Of a DNA stretch of 64,000 bases, positions 33,068 through 43,184 are shown piece by piece; within the stretch, counting starts at the first letter, position 1, and each line of letters opens with the position of its first letter. The stretch is taken from positions 1 through 64,000 of the forward strand of contig NZ_FOUA01000009.1 of assembly GCF_900114735.1 (NCBI RefSeq), read 5' to 3'. The notes under the pieces are model-generated. The model had not been told where the DNA came from. It saw only the letters and a program-made list of their open reading frames with translations, and searched no databases. The position numbers were made by a program, and so were the translations under genes. The DNA comes from Halopseudomonas bauzanensis. GTDB taxonomy: Bacteria; Pseudomonadota; Gammaproteobacteria; Pseudomonadales; Pseudomonadaceae.

Positions 33068-34330
33068 TCAGGTGCGGATCGACAGACCGTCGATCAATGA
33101 TTGACGATAGGCGCGCCAGGCCGGCACGCAGCCCATGATGATGGCGGCCAGCAATATGGCCCCCAGCAGGCTCCAGTCCCATAGGCCGGGTGCAGTGATC
33201 GGAATGAACAGGCCGTAGTGTGACAGGATTACCGGCTGGGCCAGCCACATCGCCAGGTACATCAGCCCCAGCCCCAGCAGTATTCCCGCCAGTGCCAGGC
33301 CGGCGGCCTCCAGTAACAGCAGGCCGAATACATGCCGCGGGCGGGCTCCCACCGAGCGCAGGATGGCCATTTCCCGACGCCGTTCGTTGAGGCTGGCGAG
33401 GATCGCCGTCAGCATGCCGACCAGACCGGTCAGCACAACGAATACCGAAACGATGAACAGTGCCTGTTCCGCTACCCCGAGCAGGCTCCATAACTCTTGC
33501 AGCGCGACCCCAGGCAGCACTGCCATCAGCGGCTCGTCGGGGAATCGATTGATATCCCGTTGCACGGCAAAGGTGGCGACCCGGCTATCCAGTCCAAGCA
33601 GCATAGCCGTGATCGTGGTTGGCGTCAGGTCCAGGCTGCGGGCCTGCTCGGCATCGACGCTCGCCGCACCGCGGGCCGGCATTCCCTGTTGCCAGTCCAC
33701 ATGCAGCGCCTCCATGCCTTCCAGGCTGATATGAATGGTCCGGTCCACGGGGGTGCCGGTTTTGCCCAGGATGCCGCTGACGCGGAACGGTTTGTCGGCG
33801 TGCTCGACGAAGCTCACGGCGCCGGTGCCATGAGCCAGGACCAGTTCGCTGCCGAGTTGATAGTTCAGTTCCCGGGCGATATCCGCGCCGATTACCGTAT
33901 CGTACAGGTCATCGAAGGCGCGGCCTTCGGTGAACAGCAGCGCACGATCACGGCCATGGCGAAAATGCTTGAAGTAGTCACCGGTGGTACCCATCACCTT
34001 GAAGCCGCGGTGCGAATCCCCCAGCGAGATAGGAACGGCCCAGTCTACCCGGGGATGCTCGGCGACTCTCTGATAGCTGTCCCAGCGCATATTGCTGGTG
34101 GCATTGCCAATACGGAAGACCGAATACAGCAGCAGTTGCACCGAGCCGGTACGGGGGCCAACGATCAGGTCGGTCCCAGAGATGGTCCCGGCGAAACTCG
34201 CACGGGCTTCGTTACGGATCTTTTCCACGCCGAGTAGCAGCGTCACACTCAGGGCGATGGCCAGTACCGTCAGCAACGCGGAAAAGCGTCGATTGAGCAG
34301 ACTGCGCAAGGCCAATGGGAACAGGTACAT
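33068..34330 (-). CDS. FtsX-like ABC transporter permease
   Basis: 420 residues. MacB/LolC-type topology: one membrane helix near the N-terminus (SALLTVLAIALSVTLLLGVE), a large periplasmic domain, then three helices (from about 280). The C-terminal FtsX domain is clear (LNERRREMAILRSVGARPRH). Start codon shares one base with the end of the ATPase gene. Confidence 0.9.
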   Translation of the reverse strand: MYLFPLALRSLLNRRFSALLTVLAIALSVTLLLGVEKIRNEARASFAGTISGTDLIVGPRTGSVQLLLYSVFRIGNATSNMRWDSYQRVAEHPRVDWAVPISLGDSHRGFKVMGTTGDYFKHFRHGRDRALLFTEGRAFDDLYDTVIGADIARELNYQLGSELVLAHGTGAVSFVEHADKPFRVSGILGKTGTPVDRTIHISLEGMEALHVDWQQGMPARGAASVDAEQARSLDLTPTTITAMLLGLDSRVATFAVQRDINRFPDEPLMAVLPGVALQELWSLLGVAEQALFIVSVFVVLTGLVGMLTAILASLNERRREMAILRSVGARPRHVFGLLLLEAAGLALAGILLGLGLMYLAMWLAQPVILSHYGLFIPITAPGLWDWSLLGAILLAAIIMGCVPAWRAYRQSLIDGLSIRT

Positions 34331-35055
34331 CAGATCACCTCAGAGCTGACGACGGCTCGGTTGAGTTCGCGCAGCGACAGACTGCGATCGAACAATGACT
34401 CTAGCGCGGCGTCATGACTGACAAACAGCAAACTGCTGCCCAGCGCCTGACATTCACTGAACAGCAATTGCAGAAACACCTCCCGGGTATCGGCATCGAG
34501 CGCCGAGGTCGGCTCGTCGGCAATGATCAGCTCGGGACTGCCGATCAGCGCCCGGGCGGCAGCCACGCGCTGCTGCTGGCCGATCGATAGCTCAGTCACC
34601 GGTTGGTTGCGCAATGCAGGCTGATCCAGTCCCAGGTGGGCCAGCAGATGCAGCGCGGCAGCCTGCACATTGCCGTGGCGTTCGCTGGCGCGTTGCTGAC
34701 GCAGACTGGAAAAATGACAAGGCAGGATGATGTTCTCCACTACCGACAGATACGGCAGCAGGTTGAACATCTGGAAGATGTAACCGGTGTGATCGGCGCG
34801 AAAACGGTCGCGCGCCGAGCTGGACATGCCTGCCAGATCCGTACCGAGCAGACGGATACGGCCGCTGGCCGGCAGCTGCACGCCGCCCAGCAATCCCAAC
34901 AGGGTCGTCTTGCCACTGCCGGAGGGGCCTTTGAGAAAGACTCGCTCGCCGGCCTGCAAAGTGAAACTGTCGATATCCAGCAGTGTGGCTCGACCGGGCC
35001 AGGCGAAGGTGATCTGTTCGAGTTGGACTACGGGTTCAGCCATCAGGGGTTCCAT
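34330..35055 (-). CDS. LolD/MacB-type ABC transporter ATP-binding protein
   Basis: 241 residues; a start four codons later (MAEPVV) is equally possible. Walker A GPSGSGKTTLLGLLGG, Q-loop FQMFNLLPYLSV, signature LSIGQQQRVAAARAL, Walker B LIIADEPTSALD, H-loop FVSHD. Partner of the FtsX-like permease. Such mechanotransmitters often act on lipoproteins or envelope substrates rather than importing ions, so the link to zinc comes from its operon. Confidence 0.9.
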   Translation of the reverse strand: MEPLMAEPVVQLEQITFAWPGRATLLDIDSFTLQAGERVFLKGPSGSGKTTLLGLLGGVQLPASGRIRLLGTDLAGMSSSARDRFRADHTGYIFQMFNLLPYLSVVENIILPCHFSSLRQQRASERHGNVQAAALHLLAHLGLDQPALRNQPVTELSIGQQQRVAAARALIGSPELIIADEPTSALDADTREVFLQLLFSECQALGSSLLFVSHDAALESLFDRSLSLRELNRAVVSSEVI

Positions 35056-35063
35056 TGGAGTAC

Positions 35064-35666
35064 TCAGAAGCGCACGCGCCTGCTGGCAGCTGTCAGCTCT
35101 CCACCCTGTTGGCCTCGCGGAGTGATGGCCTGCAGGATCAGCTTCTCGCTGCCGGGGAACAGCTCGAACAGGGTGACGTCCAGATACTCCAGGCGTGTCG
35201 GAGTGCTGCAGGCGTAGCTGTATTGCGCGTTGATATCAGCATGCTCGTGCTCGTGTTCATCATTATGCCCATGGTGATGCTCATGTTCGGCATGGGCATC
35301 ATCGCCTGAATGCTCGGGCAGGGCAAACAGGGGGCTATGCAGCTCCACTGACTCCAGGCTGCACTGCGCGGCAGCAGGCAGAGCAAACAGCTTTTCCGGC
35401 TGGCGCAGGGTGCTCATCAGGCTATCGAGCTGATCACGCTGCGCCTGGTTGTGCGGAGCATGCTCGAAGCCTAGCAGGTCACCCGCCGGGGTCGTCAGCT
35501 CCAGTAGTAGCTGTTTATCGTCAATGACGATATCCAGGGTGCCGACGCCATGCTGATGGGCGGCTGCATTGTGGGATCCGTGCGCATGGCCATGTGGCTC
35601 ATGGGCATGCAAGGCGAGGCTGACGGTGCTGGTCAAGGCGAGGGTGAGGAGAGCGAGGCGCGGCAT
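35064..35666 (-). CDS. ZrgA-like histidine-rich zinc-binding periplasmic protein (DUF2796)
   Basis: 200 residues. Signal peptide followed by two histidine-rich segments (HAHEPHGHAHGSH near 20-35; AEHEHHHGHNDEHEHEHAD near 128-147) that can bind zinc. Core blocks AAHQHGVGTLDIVIDDKQLL and LEYLDVTLFELFPGSEKLIL are typical of DUF2796/ZrgA, the zinc-regulated protein of Vibrio and PA4063 of P. aeruginosa. First gene of the operon, directly behind a Zur-like box. Confidence 0.88.
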   Translation of the reverse strand: MPRLALLTLALTSTVSLALHAHEPHGHAHGSHNAAAHQHGVGTLDIVIDDKQLLLELTTPAGDLLGFEHAPHNQAQRDQLDSLMSTLRQPEKLFALPAAAQCSLESVELHSPLFALPEHSGDDAHAEHEHHHGHNDEHEHEHADINAQYSYACSTPTRLEYLDVTLFELFPGSEKLILQAITPRGQQGGELTAASRRVRF

Positions 35667-35694
35667 GCGAGAATCCTTGTTCAGATAATTTGAT

Positions 35695-35707
35695 GTTATC
35701 TTATAAC
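35695..35707 (-). promoter_or_regulatory. Zur-box-like operator
   Basis: GTTATCTTATAAC agrees with the gammaproteobacterial Zur core GTTATANTATAAC at all but one position, 29-41 nt before the ZrgA-like start codon. Zinc-loaded Zur would repress the operon. Confidence 0.7.
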
Positions 35708-35793
35708 GATTTCGTATGAGATCAAGCCCGCCATAGGTCGCCTGGGTGGCAACTCGAATATTAAGGTGTTACTGGGCGTTGCTGGCGCGAGCG

Positions 35794-35830
35794 AGATGCC
35801 GGCACCTCGCTGGGTACCGGCATCTTCATT
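35794..35830. terminator. Hairpin between tsx and the zinc operon
   Basis: AGATGCCGGCAC (35794-35805) pairs with GTACCGGCATCT (35814-35825) with one mismatch. There is only a weak T run on either strand, so it may be a Rho-assisted terminator or a stabilising 3' hairpin for tsx. Confidence 0.5.
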
Positions 35831-35847
35831 GATGTGACGGTGCCTGA

Positions 35848-36651
35848 CTAGAAATGTGCCTTTAACAACAGGCTGGCGGTGTTCTGGTCCGTCGTTCCAA
35901 CGAACTGTTCGCTGACATAACCGCCGTCTTTGATACCGTATTTATTCTTCCAGTAGTCATATTCGATGCCTACATAGACCTTCTCCCGCCAGCCCAAGGC
36001 TTTACCGAGGTCATATTTGATTTGCGGGTTGATATGCACGTTGGCGTGATACTCGCCTCGACTGTTCTCGTCGTTATCCACTACCCAGTCGATATAGCCG
36101 TCAATCACCAGATCGGATCGACCCACCGGGATGGTATAGCTCCAGGCTGGAGTGATCTGCCAGACATTGTCCCCAGGCCGGCCGCCATCGGTTTTACGCA
36201 GATAGGTATTGAGTTGGAAATAATCAAATCCCGGTATTGCCAGGTCAATGGCGGGACCGATCAGATAAGCTTCGGTATCGCCTTTGCCAAACTCGTAGGT
36301 CATCGAGAGTAATATATCCGTGACCGGCCCGGCGGCAATATGGGTACCGCTGATCTTTCCGAAAGACAGCCGAGGGGAGAACTCGCCGTAATGGGTTCGC
36401 TCATCATCACCCTCATTGGCTCCCTTGCCGTTGAAGTTGATTTGATCAATGAAGATAAACAGATCTCCTACACTCCAGGCGCTGGCATGTTCAAATGTAA
36501 AAGTCTGCTGAATAGGTGGGTCTATCTTGAAGTTCTTTCCATAGAGATAGGTCAGGCTATTTGTGTGCCACTGAACAAGTTCCCCGGCACATACTGGGCC
36601 AGACACCAGGCCGATGCCCATAAGCAGGAAAGGTATGGTTTTTTTCTTCAT
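35848..36651 (-). CDS. tsx: Tsx/OmpK-type nucleoside channel, outer membrane
   Basis: 267 residues: signal peptide 1-22 (ending GPVCAG), then a beta-barrel of the Tsx/OmpK family (LVQWHTNSLTYLYGKNFKID; QQTFTFEHASAWSVGDLFIF; FIDQINF) with a terminal phenylalanine. Tsx channels pass nucleosides across the outer membrane. Its place just downstream of cytosine permease and deaminase genes supports pyrimidine nucleoside or base uptake. An AATAATAAAAAA tract 19 nt before the ATG may be a Hfq/Crc target. Confidence 0.85.
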   Translation of the reverse strand: MKKKTIPFLLMGIGLVSGPVCAGELVQWHTNSLTYLYGKNFKIDPPIQQTFTFEHASAWSVGDLFIFIDQINFNGKGANEGDDERTHYGEFSPRLSFGKISGTHIAAGPVTDILLSMTYEFGKGDTEAYLIGPAIDLAIPGFDYFQLNTYLRKTDGGRPGDNVWQITPAWSYTIPVGRSDLVIDGYIDWVVDNDENSRGEYHANVHINPQIKYDLGKALGWREKVYVGIEYDYWKNKYGIKDGGYVSEQFVGTTDQNTASLLLKAHF

Positions 36652-36669
36652 GAGTAATATCCGATTGTC

Positions 36670-36681
36670 TTTTTTATTATT
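36670..36681 (-). promoter_or_regulatory. (AAN)4 tract, possible Hfq/Crc site before tsx
   Basis: On the coding strand AAT-AAT-AAA-AAA, 19 nt before the start codon; fits the A-rich AAnAAnAA catabolite activity motif of pseudomonads. Confidence 0.5.
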
Positions 36682-36813
36682 ACCGGCGCGCAGGCCGATT
36701 GGTTCTTTGCTCTTTCTATCTTCCTTTAGGCAAAGTCATTTCCCGCCCATGAACGCTAATAGCTGCTGAAGCCAATGCAGCATTAAACCGACTCTGTGCG
36801 GGTTGGGGCAGCG

Positions 36814-38127
36814 TCAGTCAGGTTCAGGTGCGATGGCGTCGAGGGAAGCGGAGGGGTACAGGAGCTTGCTCGCCAGAACGTAGACCAGAGCGGCACAAAC
36901 AATGCCATTCAGCGGCGCTATGCTGAGTGGTCCTGCTGCCGGCGACATCAGTGAAGCGAGGATCGCCAGTGCCCAGGCAACCATCGCAGCCCAGTTGACG
37001 CTCTTGAACGGGTGTAGGGCAAAGTCTGGATAATGGGTTTTATGCCGCAAGTAGAAGTCGCCGATTATGACGCCGCCAATCGGCGGCAGGGCGATGCTCA
37101 GAAACGTCAGCCAGCCGACGAAGTTGTTATAGAGCAAATCGGCTAGCGCGGTACCGACCAGGCCGGCGATCCATACCAAGTGGACCCGCTTCAGTCCGGT
37201 GAGGTTGGTCAGGCCCAGGCTGGAGGCATAGAGGGCGTTGTCGTTGGTCGTCCAGATATTCAGTATCAGCAGGATCATGCCGCCACCAAGCAGGCCCTGA
37301 ATGGCGAGCACTTCAGCGATATCGGCATGGGAGGTGGCGATCGCACCGATCGCACCAAAGAAGAACATCAGGCTGTTGCCAAAGGTGAAGCCGATGATGG
37401 TGGCCCAGACGCCGATCTTTCTGCTTTTGGCAAAGCGGACAAAGTCAGGTGTGAGGGTGGCGCCGCTGATAAAGGAACCGACAGCGAGAGCAACGCCCAC
37501 CGAGAAGGTGAGCGGCGAGCTCGGAACACTGTCCAGCAGCGTTCTTATACCGCCGTCGGTATCGACAATTGCTTTGCCGACGGAGGTAAAACCGAGGATC
37601 AGGATGGCGGGAACGGCAATGATGCTCAACCATTCGATGGCCTTGAAACCGACCGCCACGGTGTAGGTCATGGCCACGCCGCCAATGATGATGATCCAGA
37701 AGAACGGGATCCCGAGGAAGGTATTGATGGGGTGAGCGAGCATGGCCAACCCCACCCCGAACCAGCCGATCTGGGTAATTGCCAGCATGAACGAAGGGAG
37801 CTTGGAGCCGGTTTTACCGAAGGAGTACTGGGCGAGCAGGTGGGTGGAAATATTGGTTTTGGCCGCGGCGTATCCCAGCAAGGACCCATAGAGGCCCAGG
37901 ATCAGGTTGCCTGCCAGGATCACTATCAGCAGGTCTGGCCAGAGGCTAAAGCCTTCGCCCAGCTTGCCGCCAGTCCACATGCTGGCGGCAAAGAAAGTAA
38001 AGCCGAGCATGACGGCGGACATGGATATCAGACCACGCCGGGAGCCTGACGGCACAGTGGATGAGGCGTAATCGTCATGGGTGCCCCCGGCATGGGCGGA
38101 CTTTTCGAGTTTTGCTGGCTTTGGCAT
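36814..38127 (-). CDS. codB: Cytosine permease (NCS1 family, CodB)
   Basis: 437 residues, twelve membrane segments. Conserved CodB blocks: MLGFTFFAASMWTGGKLGEG, LLGYAAAKTNISTHLLAQYS with FGKTGSKLPS, and SGATLTPDFVRFAKSRK. Proton-coupled cytosine import. It is 44 nt after codA on the same strand. An (ARN)5 tract overlaps its ribosome-binding region (38136-38150). Confidence 0.92.
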   Translation of the reverse strand: MPKPAKLEKSAHAGGTHDDYASSTVPSGSRRGLISMSAVMLGFTFFAASMWTGGKLGEGFSLWPDLLIVILAGNLILGLYGSLLGYAAAKTNISTHLLAQYSFGKTGSKLPSFMLAITQIGWFGVGLAMLAHPINTFLGIPFFWIIIIGGVAMTYTVAVGFKAIEWLSIIAVPAILILGFTSVGKAIVDTDGGIRTLLDSVPSSPLTFSVGVALAVGSFISGATLTPDFVRFAKSRKIGVWATIIGFTFGNSLMFFFGAIGAIATSHADIAEVLAIQGLLGGGMILLILNIWTTNDNALYASSLGLTNLTGLKRVHLVWIAGLVGTALADLLYNNFVGWLTFLSIALPPIGGVIIGDFYLRHKTHYPDFALHPFKSVNWAAMVAWALAILASLMSPAAGPLSIAPLNGIVCAALVYVLASKLLYPSASLDAIAPEPD

Positions 38128-38135
38128 GGGTACAG

Positions 38136-38150
38136 TCTCTTTTTATTATT
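38136..38150 (-). promoter_or_regulatory. (ARN)5 tract, possible Hfq/Crc site before codB
   Basis: AAT-AAT-AAA-AAG-AGA on the coding strand, ending 9 nt before the codB start and overlapping the only SD-like sequence (AAGAGA), so Hfq binding there could block translation. Confidence 0.5.
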
Positions 38151-38171
38151 GTCAGAGCGGTTTACTGCGAG

Positions 38172-39455
38172 TCAGAACACATCTTGAATAAAGCTGATGT
38201 CACGTGGCTGCTCGTTGCTCAGCAGTTGCGGCACCACGGCTGCAGTGCGGCAAATGACTTGGCCATGGCGGATTACTTCCAGGCGGGCCGGGCGCAGGCG
38301 CAGGGCTTCAATCGGATTGCTGGCTTGCAAAATCACCAGGTCCGCGCGATTTCCTGGCTGCAGACCATAGCCATCCAATCCGAGCACCTTGGCGCCGTGA
38401 GTGGTGACGGCGGCAAAGGCGGTTTTCATTTCATCGATACCTGTCAACTGGCCAACATGCAGACCCATATGAGCCACATCGAGCATGTCGTGGGAGCCGA
38501 GGCTGTACCAGGGATCCATGACGCAGTCATGCCCGAAGGCGACATTGACGTCAGCAGCGAGCAGCTCCTTGACTCGAGTCATGCCACGCCGTTTGGGATA
38601 GGTGTCATGGCGGCCTTGCAGGGTGATGTTGATCAAGGGATTGGCGACCACATGCAGGCCGGCTTCGCTGATTAACGGGATAAGCTTGCTGTTGACGTAG
38701 TAATTGTCCATGGAATGCATGGAGGTAAGGTGAGAGCCGGTGACGCGCCCCTGCAGGCCGAGGCGCTGGGTCTCATAGGCGAGAGTCTCGATATGCTGAG
38801 AGTCCGGATCGTCGCTCTCATCGCAGTGCAGGTCGACAGGCAAGCCGCGATCGGCAGCCAGTTCGCAAAGGGCTGTAATCGACCGGTTGCCTTCTGCGCG
38901 GGTGCGCTCGAAGTGGGGTATCCCACCGATTACATCGACACCCAGGTCCAGGGCCCGGAGCAAGTTCTGCCTGGCAGTGGGGGAGCGGTAGTAGCCGTTC
39001 TGCGGAAAGGCAACCAGTTGCAGATCAATCAGATGCTTCAACTCGCGGCGTACTTCTAACAGGGCTTGCACCGCCATCAGGCTATCATCGGATACATCCA
39101 CATGACTGCGTATCGCCAGGGTGCCGCGGGCGACTGACCAGTGGCAGAGTTCTATGGCGCGTTGCTTTATTGCCTCGAAAGTCAGATCGGGCTTCAACTC
39201 GTTCCAGACCGTAATACCTTCAAGCAGGGTGCCACTCTGGTTGAGACGTGGCTGACCGAGACTCAGGGTAGAGTCCATATGGAAATGACTGTCGACAAAG
39301 GGCGCGGTGACCAGGCAGCCTGGGTGACAGAGCACCTCCTTGGCCTGGGCCTGGATATGCGGTGCAATTTCCAGGATTTTGCTCTGATCAATTGCGATAT
39401 CTACATTCTTCGCTCCGCAGGGCAAATTGACGCTGCGGATAAGTAAATCAATCAT
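38172..39455 (-). CDS. codA: Cytosine deaminase
   Basis: Converts cytosine to uracil and ammonia in the cytoplasm. 427 residues, amidohydrolase superfamily, E. coli CodA type. Metal ligands His57 and His59 in FVDSHFHMDST, HCDE near 213 with the catalytic Glu, the SHLTS histidine, and the metal Asp in FGHDCVMDPWY near 315. Feeds uracil into the catabolic enzymes encoded around it. Confidence 0.94.
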   Translation of the reverse strand: MIDLLIRSVNLPCGAKNVDIAIDQSKILEIAPHIQAQAKEVLCHPGCLVTAPFVDSHFHMDSTLSLGQPRLNQSGTLLEGITVWNELKPDLTFEAIKQRAIELCHWSVARGTLAIRSHVDVSDDSLMAVQALLEVRRELKHLIDLQLVAFPQNGYYRSPTARQNLLRALDLGVDVIGGIPHFERTRAEGNRSITALCELAADRGLPVDLHCDESDDPDSQHIETLAYETQRLGLQGRVTGSHLTSMHSMDNYYVNSKLIPLISEAGLHVVANPLINITLQGRHDTYPKRRGMTRVKELLAADVNVAFGHDCVMDPWYSLGSHDMLDVAHMGLHVGQLTGIDEMKTAFAAVTTHGAKVLGLDGYGLQPGNRADLVILQASNPIEALRLRPARLEVIRHGQVICRTAAVVPQLLSNEQPRDISFIQDVF

Positions 39456-39483
39456 CTTTCCCTACCTCAGTTGTTAATGGGTA

Positions 39484-39924
39484 CTAAAACTGACGCACGA
39501 GAATACCTCCGGTAATCAACAACGCGATACCCACTACTCGCCCAAGGCTGAGTGCGTGTGGAGTAAATCCCGCCAGACCAAAATGATCAATCAAGGCCGC
39601 CGCCGTCATTTGCCCGACCAGCGCCATGCCCAGCATGGTGGCAGCGCCCAGGCGAGGGCTGAGCACGACCATCGCAGTCACAAAGAAGGCGCCCATGACG
39701 CCTCCGCTCCATTGCCAGAACGGTATCGCAGCGAGATCCGCCCACGCCGGGCGGGGCAGGCGAACCGTCATGCACACGGCTATCAGTAACAACAGACCGA
39801 CCGCAAAGGAGACACATGATGCCCACAGGGCGTGCCCTGCACTCAATGCCAGCTGTGCATTAAAGCCCGCCTGCAACGGTAAGACAGCCCCCGCCGCCAA
39901 CGCCATGAGTAGATACATCCACAC
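39484..39924 (-). CDS. Small DMT-family membrane protein (DUF606/YdcZ)
   Basis: 146 residues, five hydrophobic segments, half-size DMT transporter of the DUF606 type (VLPLQAGFNAQLALSAGHAL; MGAFFVTAMVVLSPRLGAAT; TAAALIDHFGL). These often act as pairs; here a single copy lies in the pyrimidine operon between codA and dihydropyrimidinase. Substrate unknown; could export or import a pathway intermediate. Confidence 0.8.
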   Translation of the reverse strand: MWMYLLMALAAGAVLPLQAGFNAQLALSAGHALWASCVSFAVGLLLLIAVCMTVRLPRPAWADLAAIPFWQWSGGVMGAFFVTAMVVLSPRLGAATMLGMALVGQMTAAALIDHFGLAGFTPHALSLGRVVGIALLITGGILVRQF

Positions 39925-39964
39925 GTTTCTGTCCTCTTCGCAGGGGCACCGCTGTTCTACATTG

Positions 39965-41422
<1,458 letters not shown>

Positions 41423-41480
41423 TTACGGGTCTTGGCGAGCCGGTGTCTGCATTATTGGCCGGCTCGATAGGTAACAAAGC

Positions 41481-42974
41481 TCATTGCGGGCGTTGCATGC
41501 TGTTGCGCATGAGAAGCAGGTAAACGCAGGCGGCGATTGCCAGGCCGACAAACCAGGCATAGGTATAGATTTCCTGGAATACAGCGGGCACGCTATCGAT
41601 GAACCCGGCGACATGCAGGAAACCCGGCAGGTTGGGCAGCACCCCGACCACCAGTGCCACCAGGGCGATCGGATTCCAGCCATTGCGGTAGCTGTATTCC
41701 CCGTCATTGCGAAAGAGTGCCTGGTGATTCAGCCGGGTTCTGCGAATCACGAAATAATCGGCAACCATGATGCCGGCAACCGGGCCAAGCAGCGCAGAAT
41801 AGCCAATCAGCCAGGTAAAGATGTAGGCGCTGGTCGACTCCAGCAGCTTCCAGGGCATGATCGCGATACCGATACCCGCGGTCAGGTAACCGCCCATCTT
41901 GAACGAGATTCTGCTGGGACTCAGGTTGGAGAAACCGTTGGCGGGGGCAACCACATTGGCTGCCAGGTTAGTGGTCAGGGTCGCCAGGATCAGGGCGATC
42001 AAGGCGATAACCACTGCGGTGCCTCCCATCTGGCTGGTCAGCTCGACAGGGTCCCAGATGGCTCTGCCATAGATCACCACGGTTGCCGAGGTAACGGCAA
42101 CGCCGATAAAGGCGAAGAGTGCCATGGGCAAGGGCAGGCCCAGGGCCTGACCGATAAACTGGTCTTTCTGGCTGCGGGCAAAACGGGTGAAGTCAGGAAT
42201 ATTGAGCGCCAGTGTGGCCCAGTAACCTACCATCGCCGTCAGCCCTGGCCAGAACACGGACCAGAACTGCCCTTCGCGCGCGCCGCCGGCAATGAACTGG
42301 GAGGGCGTCGAGAGCATCGCGCCAAAGCCGCCCGCCTTGAAATACGCCCAGCCCAGCAGAGCCAGGCCCATCGCGATCAGAAAGGGCGCGGCGTAGGTTT
42401 CCAACCAGCGAATGGACTCAGTGCCATAAGCAATGAAAACGACGTGCATGGCCCAGAACAACAGGAAGCACACCAACTGCCCCAGGTCGATACCGAGAAA
42501 ACCGATAACGCTGCCGGCGATGGCATTATCGGTCATGATGTTGACGATAATATAAATCGCCGAGCCGCCTACCCAGGTCTGAATGCCAAACCAGCCGCAG
42601 GCAACCAGCCCGCGCAACATCGCTGGTAGCTTGGCGCCTGCGGTACCGAAGGAAGAGCGCAGCAATACCGGAAAGGGAATGCCATGCTTGGTACCTGCGT
42701 GACCGATGGCAATCATCGGTACCAGCACGACAAGGTTGCCCAGCAGAACAGTCAGGACCGCTTGCCACCAGGACATGCCTTCGGCCACCAGCCCTGCAGC
42801 CATCATGTAGGTGGGAACACAGACCACCATGCCAACCCACAGTCCCGAGATGCTTTGCCAGGTCCAGGTCTTGTCTTCTTCTCTGGCGGGGGCCAGGTCT
42901 TCATTCCACAGGTCTGCGCTGGGGCTGCCGCCCAGGGTTATATCGTACTGAAGTGAATCGGTTTGAGAGTGCAT
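41481..42974 (-). CDS. NCS1-family nucleobase:cation symporter
   Basis: 497 residues, about twelve membrane segments. NCS1 blocks: DLWNEDLAPAREEDKTWTW, LWVGMVVCVPTYMMAAGLVA, GIPFPVLLRSSFGTAGAKLP and LNIPDFTRFARSQKDQFIGQ. More like the uracil/allantoin/hydantoin (PucI, Mhp1) branch than CodB. Genes like this next to dihydropyrimidinase usually import uracil, thymine or hydantoins. First structural gene of the reverse-strand operon, behind a leader of over 400 nt. RBS GAGG precedes the ATG. Confidence 0.88.
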   Translation of the reverse strand: MHSQTDSLQYDITLGGSPSADLWNEDLAPAREEDKTWTWQSISGLWVGMVVCVPTYMMAAGLVAEGMSWWQAVLTVLLGNLVVLVPMIAIGHAGTKHGIPFPVLLRSSFGTAGAKLPAMLRGLVACGWFGIQTWVGGSAIYIIVNIMTDNAIAGSVIGFLGIDLGQLVCFLLFWAMHVVFIAYGTESIRWLETYAAPFLIAMGLALLGWAYFKAGGFGAMLSTPSQFIAGGAREGQFWSVFWPGLTAMVGYWATLALNIPDFTRFARSQKDQFIGQALGLPLPMALFAFIGVAVTSATVVIYGRAIWDPVELTSQMGGTAVVIALIALILATLTTNLAANVVAPANGFSNLSPSRISFKMGGYLTAGIGIAIMPWKLLESTSAYIFTWLIGYSALLGPVAGIMVADYFVIRRTRLNHQALFRNDGEYSYRNGWNPIALVALVVGVLPNLPGFLHVAGFIDSVPAVFQEIYTYAWFVGLAIAACVYLLLMRNSMQRPQ

Positions 42975-42990
42975 TGCATTGTGCCTCGAC

Positions 42991-43005
42991 TCTATTGTTT
43001 TTATT
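42991..43005 (-). promoter_or_regulatory. (AAN)4 tract, possible Hfq/Crc site before the NCS1 permease
   Basis: AAT-AAA-AAC-AAT-AGA on the coding strand, 17 nt before the start codon and just before the GAGG ribosome-binding site. Confidence 0.55.
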
Positions 43006-43088
43006 AAGCACGTCGGTATCCCGCGCCATACAGGATATTGTTTACTTGCAACTCTAGGTTCTTGCCGAGCGGCAAATAGCCGTCATGA

Positions 43089-43110
43089 GTGCGCTGCACT
43101 TGCAGCACAC
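43089..43110 (-). promoter_or_regulatory. Leader hairpin 2
   Basis: GTGCGCTGCA and TGCAGCACAC form a 10-bp stem with one G-T type mismatch and a tiny loop. Located between the 18-codon ORF and the NCS1 permease. Confidence 0.5.
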
Positions 43111-43137
43111 TATCCGTATGTCACTGAATATATTAAG

Positions 43138-43168
43138 TAGCGCCCCGAGCAACTGTATTCGGGCGCTA
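43138..43168 (-). promoter_or_regulatory. Leader hairpin 1
   Basis: On the reverse strand TAGCGCCCGA pairs with TCGGGGCGCTA (one bulged base) across a 10-nt loop, 16 nt after the stop of the 18-codon ORF. No T tract follows, so if it stops transcription it is not a simple intrinsic terminator. Confidence 0.6.
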
Positions 43169-43184
43169 TCGACTCACGCTTTGG

